Source of the DNA: Dendrobium chrysotoxum
Taxonomy: Eukaryota; Streptophyta; Magnoliopsida; Asparagales; Orchidaceae
Direction: 5' to 3'
DNA: 64,000 nucleotides
Assembly (NCBI GenBank): GCA_019925795.1
Contig: CM034307.1
Location: 34,993,201 to 35,057,200 of the forward strand
A program made the position numbers and the translations under genes. The notes beneath the pieces are model-generated. The model saw only the letters and a list, made by a program, of their open reading frames with translations. It had not been told where the DNA came from and ran no database searches. Below, one piece after another: positions 56,931 to 64,000 of this stretch (position 1 is its first letter; every line of letters begins with the position of its first letter).

Positions 56931-57560
56931 CACACATCTCTACGTTTTTTAGAGATCAGAACAAAATAAACTAAGAGAATCTCTCATGATTTCGGCTTGA
57001 AGGGGAATAAAACACATCAACCCTCTTCCATTTTTGTTTGAGGGAGAACACATGCCTCTTCTCTTCCACAGCTGCATCCTCTCTCTTGCTTGTTGAAAGT
57101 GATGTATAGCTGCTCAGCCTTCTCATATCTTCCTTGCTCGAGTTGCGGCCAGACTGGGTGGAGTTGATGAGCTCAAGTTGGATGAAGAGGACCCATTCAG
57201 CTGTTAGAAGGCTACTAGGGTCGATCAGCTGGAGAGATCAGTTGGATGGAGAGGCAGGGATTTCGAGCTTGGCGTTAGACATAGTCGGTGGCCTGAGGTG
57301 GAGGTCCTACTGACCAGTGTCGAGCTTGTGGTAGGCCGGAGTCTGGAGGTTGGCGTAAAGAGAAGAGAGAGGGTGGTCAATGGCCTCTTTTAGCCCTTGC
57401 TTGTTGAGGAATCAAGAAAAGTTAGAGGAGACGGAGAGGTTCTTTTTTTTCTCTCAAGAAGTGTGAACCGGCCTCGCATGAATAATCGCCATCTGAGAGG
57501 TGAACCGGCTCTACCCATTCAAGGAGAAATCAAATAAATCCCTTGATCAAATGGGTCAAA
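56931..57560. other. GC-richer patch of unknown nature
   Basis: Stands out from the AT-rich surroundings. The minus strand has CT-rich stretches (CTCTCTCTTCTCTTTACG near 57360) followed by ATG-containing sequence, resembling a leader of an LTR element or a 5' UTR. No frame longer than about 60 codons and no known motif. Confidence 0.35.
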
Positions 57561-58099
57561 TCACAGCCCTCTTAATGCCCTCGATTTAAGGGCTTATAAT
57601 AGAATTACCATTTCTTTTGAAAAGTATTTGAAAGATGTTGTCCTTGTAATCAAAATTAACCATTAGATCAAAGTTGCTTGATTTTGAGATCTTAACAAAT
57701 TGAAGTAAAAATAGCTTGTATTCAAACTAAATTTGAAATTATTTTGAATGAGGTGTTATATTATATTATTTAATCATTTTTTTATTTTTCATATTTTACA
57801 TTTTAATCTAAATTTAACTTATTATTTTTATTTAATTTTAAAATAATCAATAGTATATATATGCGTTTAATTTTATATTTTGAATTTCAATCTAAATTTA
57901 ATGTATACAATTTTAAATTAATCAAGAGGACATATATTTTTAATTTTATATTCTATCTTTTAATTTAAACATAATTTTTATTATATTTATTTAATTTTAA
58001 ATTAATTAAGAAAGACATAAATATTTATTTTCTCCTTTTTTATTTAAACAATAATAAAAATAATAATGATAATAATCTCACTTTTCTCTCTCCTCGACA

Positions 58100-60850
58100 A
58101 GCGTCAAATGGCACCCAATTCAAGCACAAATGGGCTTGTTTGAAAGATCTTGACGACCTAGATCAAAAGATATTAGGCACGAAACAAAGATGCATGCGTA
58201 GGGTTCAAATACACACAAAATACTCGTCAAACGAACATTGACCCGATCACATATATTTTCAAATATAACGACGGACTATATATGACCAAAAGGAATAAGT
58301 CCCAATGTTGATGACGAATTGAGGTGAAATGTGTGATTTGACCCTTTATAGATACAATAGTGCAACGTGCAGACAACTGTGTCGACATACGAAATGCAAG
58401 CGATAAGACTGTGCACTGCTTGATGCCAAAAAGGAGGTAAATAACTAGTTCATTAGGTAGATCATTATTCAGTGGAGAATATATAGGGATCAAGTGAGCT
58501 GTATGAAAATTAGCTAGAGTATATCCTTTGATGGCCCATTGAGGAACAAAGGTAATATCAAACTATAATAAGATAATGGACCAATATGCTAAGTGACCTG
58601 ATATGGTTAAACGGGTCATCAAATAATGCAAAGGGTTGACTCGAGAAATGAGGCTAACCTTATGGGAAAGCATGTAATTTTTAAAGCTTCTACACAACAA
58701 AGATTAAAGCCAAATATTAATTTTCTATATTCAAATATCTTAGCTCTGTAGGAATCAGATATTTGTTAAGATAATATAAGGCATTTTTCATGCTTTCTTC
58801 ATTATCTTGAGCTAAATGTACACCAAGTGAATCATCAACGGCCATAGTGTAAGGGATCAACAGTCGACTTGGGATCGATGTAGCTAACATAGGGGGACTC
58901 ATCAGGTAATGCTTTATACTTCAAACTCCTAACAGTGTTTATTGCAATGAGAGCATGCATCCTTCTTCATGAGAGCAGCGAAGGGATGACATCTATTAGT
59001 AAGGCTGGAGAAAAATCTCCATAAGAAAGCAAACTTACCCAAAAATAACCTTAACTAGATAAACTCTTCAGGGGTTTCAAGTCTAAGATGGCCTTGATCA
59101 TCGCGGGATTGATCTCTATGATGATAATAGATAATGAAATCAAAGAACTTTCTCACAGTAACACAAAATGAACACTTTAAGGGATTCATTTTGAGATTAT
59201 GTTTGCATAAGCGCTCAAAAATGATTCATAAATCTCGAAGGTGATCTCCATGGACCTTACTTTTAATCATGAGGTCATCCATGTAGTATTCAACCTACTC
59301 ATGAAGGAGGTCATTAAAGATAAAAGTCATGTCACATTGATTGGTGGCTTTGACATTCTTGAGGCTGAAGGGCATCATCTTATAACAATACATACACATA
59401 AGGGTACAAAAAGCAATAAATTACTCATCCTTAGGGGCAATCTTGGTTTGATTGTTGCTTGATGAACCATCCATTAAGTATAATATGCTATGTGATGAAG
59501 CAATATCGACCATGAGATTAGGAATGGTAAGAGAAAAATCATCCTTGGGACATGTCTTATTCAAATCACAGAAGTCGATGTAGATACGAATCTAACACTC
59601 TTCTTTTGGATTGGAATAATATTGATAAGCCAAGTAGGATACTTCTCTTCATAAATAAAATCAGTCTCTACAAGTTTCTTTATCTTAGCAATCACCTATT
59701 ATTTAATCTCCAACCTTATTTAGTGAGTTGTTTCTTTAATAGATGTTGCATCGGACTAAATAGCTAACTTATAAACTGCTACTTATAGATCTAGACTGAG
59801 CATTATACTGTAATTCTAGGTAAAGTAATCTCTAAACTCAAATATGAGTTTAATATACTCCTGAGCTTCAAACTCTGATAATAAAGCACTATAGAAAATG
59901 AGTTGAAGATATGACTCAATACCCAAATTAACTTCACATAATTCGTACAAGATAGAGCTAGCATCATCTTCAAATTCATGTGAAACATTAAAGATCCTAT
60001 CCTCAACATCATCCAGGTCCTCATCCTTGAAGATCGGGAAGACAAAATAAGAATAAGAGATAACACAAATGCCGATAGAAAGAAACTGATCTTTCTCTAG
60101 ATAGCCTAAGCCTTCCTAAGTTTGAGGTAGATCAGTTCACCAAATATGGGCTTATTGTAGAGCTTCTCAGTCTAACCAAGTTAAAGGAACAACACCCTGC
60201 TCAATACAACTATCTACAAAAGAAGAGAAGTAGAGAGGAAAATGTGTGATCTCATCATCTACAGTGGATTTCATGGGACCTAGTATGTCAGGATCTTGTG
60301 GGACACCTACACTATGAAATAATGACTCATGCTCATCAGGCTGTGGCAACACATAAAAAGTGTCCAGCTTATGCATATAGTGACTATCCGAGTGTAGTGA
60401 ACAACATGTACTGGTGAAAGGTATGGGAGAAGTATGTGGGCTAGATACCTCAACCTCATCCCATACATCTAATAAGAAAGGGATTATTAACTGGTAGTCT
60501 AATGTCTGACATCCATGTCATCATTTGAACTACTATCAATGACTAAGCCAACCTAAGATATCAAATTCTTATTAAATGTTAGATAGGGACTAAAATTATC
60601 AATGTTAAAAGCTGGTGAGGGAATTGAATGATGAGGAGTATAGATCATATCATCACCAAAGCAATTTGACTCAACATTCAAAGAGGTAGTGTAACAATTC
60701 GGATGAGGAGGAATTCGAATATCGAAGTTTTTTATGGGAATAGTCGAATCCCTACCTTGACCTCTGCCTCGCCATCCCCTACCTCTACTAGAGGGAATAT
60801 TATGCCTTATTATAAATTAAAAAGATGATCTAATATGATATGTAGGGCAA
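58100..60850 (-). pseudogene. Ty3/gypsy Tat/Ogre-type pol relic: RT, RNase H and upstream spacer
   Basis: Minus-strand order: RGRGWRGRGQGRDS-like Arg/Gly patch (about 60740-60790), spacer with PDEHESLFHSVG (60167-60376), LEDEDLDDVEDRIFNVSHEF ... LYELCEVN (about 59930-60050), RT start KLVETDFIYEEKYPTWLI (about 59610-59670), RT palm YYMDDLMIKSKVHGDHLRDL (about 59230-59290) with KMNPLKCSFCVT, then FISSLTNRCHPFAALMKKD-like and LAQDNEESMKNALYYLNKYL (58717-58902). These blocks follow the order and wording of Tat-clade pol. A deletion lies between the RT fingers and palm (about 59400-59560). Many stops. The segment below 58500 only weakly resembles a second RNase H. Confidence 0.75.
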
Positions 60851-60949
60851 GTATCTACCTTAGTGTAAACATGTGATGGACCCTATACTAATGGTTGTAT
60901 AAGACCCTATAAAAATGATTACACATGACCCTGTAAAATATTAGTAGGG

Positions 60950-63900
60950 ATAATAGTTTAAGAGAGGAAGAAGAGGAGATTATTGTGATTGAAAGCTTTA
61001 GAGTTTCTTCTCCTTAAATAAATTTTAAGTAAATCATATAGTACAATATCAATCATATAGCTCGATCAGAAGAAGTTAATTTGTTTAGACTGATAAGTCA
61101 AAATGTTTAGCTAAATAATACAGTATGATATGACTCATATTAGTCGATCTTCATGAAATTGATCATCCTGAGGAGTCAGCATGTACGATCTTTGACTAAA
61201 CAATCATTCAATATGAATAAGTGTTGATACAGTATGATGTGGAATTAAACATCATACCAATCGAATTGAATTTATCCAAAAGTTATTGATACGTGGATCG
61301 TGTAGTATGAAATAAGTGGTCATACAGTACAATCAAGAATTATTGGTCAGATTTTGATCATTGATTTCATGAATGGCAAGGATGAGAAGAGGTGTACAAA
61401 TCGTGTAGTATGAATTAAGTTTGTATAGGATGATGTGAACAACTTTTTTAATTTTTTTTTAATTTATTTAGTATGTGATAATCAAGAAACTTTAACTAAT
61501 AAGTAATTAGGAAACTAAACCAAAAGAAAAATAAAAAGAAAAAATAAATAAAAACCCATAACAAACATGAAAATATATAAACCACATAGCTACACAACTT
61601 GTTGATTTCAATTTTGTCCTGAATTAAGCATGAATGTAAATGACACCTAATATAGCCCTTAATGTGCTAAAAATGTCATATCATAGGGTTTGGTGAAGAA
61701 GTCTGCTAGTTGATTCTCAGTTGCTACATGATGTAGTTCTATATCTCCCTTAGCTACATGATCTCTACTGGAATGATGTTTGATGTCTATATGCTTAGTA
61801 CAGGAGTGTTGAATTTGAATTTTTGGAATATATATGGCACTAGTGTTGTTTCATAAGATTGATATAGTGCCTACAGAGAGTCTAAGGTCAAGGATTTATT
61901 GCTTTAGCCATAAGACTTGGGCAACATAACTTCCTATAGCTATATATTCTACCTTTATGGTAAATAGGGCTACTGAGTTTTATTTCCTACTGGACCAAAA
62001 AACTAATGATTGCCCTACGAATTGATAGGTTCCAAAAGTACTTTTTCTATATATTTTACATCCTATAAAGTCTAAGTCTGAATATCCTATAATTTCAAAT
62101 GAATGTTATACTACCATGACAAATGATCTATCTTAGAGAAATGTTCTAAGCCTTTTATACCATGCCCCTAGGTTCTTACTTCAACCCATATAATGTCTTT
62201 TTCAATTTGTATACATGATTGGGAAAGGTTGAATTTTCAAATCCTGGGGGTTATTCAATATAAACATCTTTTTTGATAATCCCATTTAAGAAAGCATTCT
62301 TTACATCCATATGATATAGCTTGGAGCCTTTAAAACATGCAAAAGCTAACAGTACTCTGATGGCTTCTAATCTAACTATAGGGATAAAGGTTTCCTTAAA
62401 ATTAATGCCTTTAATTTAATTGTACCCCTTAACTACTAATCTGGCCTTATTTCAAACTACTATTCTAGAATCATTTATCTTATTCTTGAATACCCACTTG
62501 GTACATACTTCACTCTAGTCCGTAGGTTTGCTAGCCAACTCCTATACATCATTCCTAACAAATTGGTTTAACTCTTATTGCATAACTAGGATCCATAATT
62601 CATCATATAAGGCCTGATCTATATTTATGGGTTCCACCATAGACATGAATACAGAATGATTGACCTCCTTCCTAAGTCCATGCCTAGTTCTAACTCCTAT
62701 AGATGTTCCTCCTAAGATGAGCTACCTAGGATGACTATATGAATATCTCCATTCTATAGACAATAACTCCTGAGGTTCTTCTCTATCTCCTAGGTCAATG
62801 GATTCTACTCCTTAGGTAACCTCTACCTCTTCTTCTTCCTCTAACCTAGGGTCATAGTTTATAAAATTCATCAAATACAATATGGGTAGACTCCTCTACA
62901 ACTAAGGTCCTCTTATTAAAGGTCCTATAGGGTTACCTACAGAGGAAAAGCCTAACAAGACTCCTTCATCATACATAGTATCAAACATTCCTATAGGAGA
63001 TTTTCTATTAACAAAAATAAAGTATTTACAACCAAAGACATGAAGATATGCAAGACTGGGTGTCCTACCCTTAAGCAGCCATGGGGTGTCTAATTAAGTT
63101 TTGATATAACATTTATACTTTTCAAAACATAACAAGCAGTATTCATTACTTCTGCCCAAAAATATCTAGGGAGAGAATATTTAGCTAACATAACTCTAGT
63201 AGCTTCCATTAATATTTTATTCTTTCTTTTAGCTATCTCATTCTATCGAGGGTCTTAAGAGCAAATAAGTTATGCTTAATTCCTAACTCCTTATAGAAGA
63301 ATTCAAATATATGATTCTCAAATTCTCCACTATGATCACTATAGATAATGGACCTCACATACTAATTTTTTTTAATCTAAGTGGAGAACATTCTAAACTC
63401 CTCAAATGATTCATTTTTATGTGATAAGAATTTAACCTAGGGGAATCTAGAGAAATCATCAATAATTACATACCCAAAGGTTTTCTCACCTATGCTGGTT
63501 ATATTAACTAGCTCAAATAAGTCCATATATAAGATTTCTATTAGTCTAGTGGTGGTAATGCCCTTAATATAGTGAAAGGATGATTTAGTTTCTTTTTTTA
63601 GTTGGCAGGCATCACATAGGTGATCCTTAGAGAAATCTAACTTAGGCATGCCACTAACTAGGTCATTTAGAGTTATTTTCCTAAGGGTTTTTTGTGCTTG
63701 CATGACATAGTCTCCTTTGCCATAATAATGATTTATCAACAATAGTTTTCAAACATAAAGAATTTAAATTATCAATACAAGTCAATTAAAGCATTTAAAC
63801 ATTATTCACTCTCTTTCCTTCTAGGACAAAATTTTCATTCAAGTTGATTATACATTTTATAGATAGAAACTTTATATCAAAGCCCTTGTCATAGAGCTGA

Positions 63901-64000
63901 CTAATACAAAGCAGGTTATATTTCAATCCATATACTAGCAAAATATTTTTAATAATTAATTTTTTATAGTTATAAATCATATGTGAACCCATCACTTTCC
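60950..64000 (-). mobile_element. Sirevirus G relic, truncated at both ends in this window
   Basis: Degraded pol (about 61625-64000) with the following noncoding region carrying palindromes (about 61020-61440), then abrupt change near 60950 close to the Tat relic. The palindromes are of the TAC/GTA type (CATACAGTATGAT), as in solo LTR F, so G probably belongs to F's subfamily. A TATA-like TTTATTTAAGG lies near 61008-61018 where B, C and D have theirs, but the third ORF is missing. Confidence 0.8.
61625..64000 (-). pseudogene. Sirevirus G pol (heavily decayed, RT core deleted)
   Basis: Minus strand: protease/pre-integrase (NLLCISQLYDKGFDIKFL, 63795-63995), HHCC region and integrase start (CDACQLKKE, VIIDDFSRF, 63437-63742), integrase C-terminal and linker (62600-63300), RT N-terminal region (62200-62500), then directly RNase H (61640-62100). 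Comparison with B (10345-10905) shows about 560 bp missing near 62105-62135, which removes the YVDD catalytic segment. No frame exceeds about 100 codons. Confidence 0.8.

Noticed and set aside
57040..57420. Possible host exon in the GC-richer patch
   Set aside because: No frame over about 60 codons, no splice-consistent structure and no recognisable protein motif.

Overview
This window reads as gene-poor, repeat-dense nuclear DNA of a flowering plant. I see no host gene. The evidence is at least seven Ty1/copia elements of the Sirevirus type and degraded Ty3/gypsy (Tat/Ogre-type) relics. Almost every element coding frame is broken by nonsense codons and 1-bp indels, many of them C-to-T changes (CAG to TAG, TGG to TAG, CG to TG/CA) as expected for old methylated repeats. 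The species cannot be named from the sequence.

Layout. 1-4609 (-): Sirevirus A, cut by the window edge, with pol, gag, PBS and 5' LTR. 4610-4716: short flank. 4717-14716 (-): Sirevirus B with both LTRs (the 5' one truncated), pol, third ORF, PPTs and a 5-bp target duplication. 14717-20796: AT-rich unclassified repeats ending in a 39/117-bp minisatellite. 20797-27987 (+): Sirevirus C, 5'-truncated. 27988-31114: a Tat-type gag fragment and unclassified repeats. 31115-32865 (-): solo LTR F of a divergent subfamily. 32866-36585 (+): Tat/Ogre-like gag/pro relic. 36586-38515: dispersed repeat, inverted relative to 52955-54775. 39100-50613 (+): Sirevirus D, structurally complete with ATATT target duplications. 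50620-52930 (+): Sirevirus E (5' LTR plus the start of gag), starting 6 bp after D. 52955-58100: repeats. 58100-60850 (-): Tat/Ogre pol relic. 60950-64000 (-): Sirevirus G pol relic.

Sirevirus plan seen in the better copies: LTR of about 1.6-1.9 kb (TGTTGCAAATC...CTTTCA); PBS TGGTATCAGAGC (initiator tRNA-Met); gag with two CX2CX4HX4C knuckles around a heptad-rich segment; stop codons; pol (protease, integrase, RT, RNase H); about 1.9 kb of noncoding DNA with conserved hairpins; a third ORF; duplicated polypurine tracts; 3' LTR. The LTR U3 carries about 13 copies of a 15-17 bp palindrome (consensus ATCGTCCNGGACGAT) just upstream of a TATA box.

Most interesting: the same palindrome array followed by its own TATA box recurs inside the element, 60-80 bp upstream of the third ORF's ATG, in copies B, C and D. 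This suggests a second, internal U3-like promoter. The third ORF resembles the domain found in many plant transposon-associated proteins. In all three copies it is interrupted at the same place by an in-frame TAA (CTG TAA TAT), beyond which the same frame continues for about 130-137 codons with a conserved acidic, Gln-rich and Pro-rich tail. Together these point to a separately transcribed accessory protein, perhaps made in short and read-through forms. This is inferred from decayed copies and needs testing in intact relatives.
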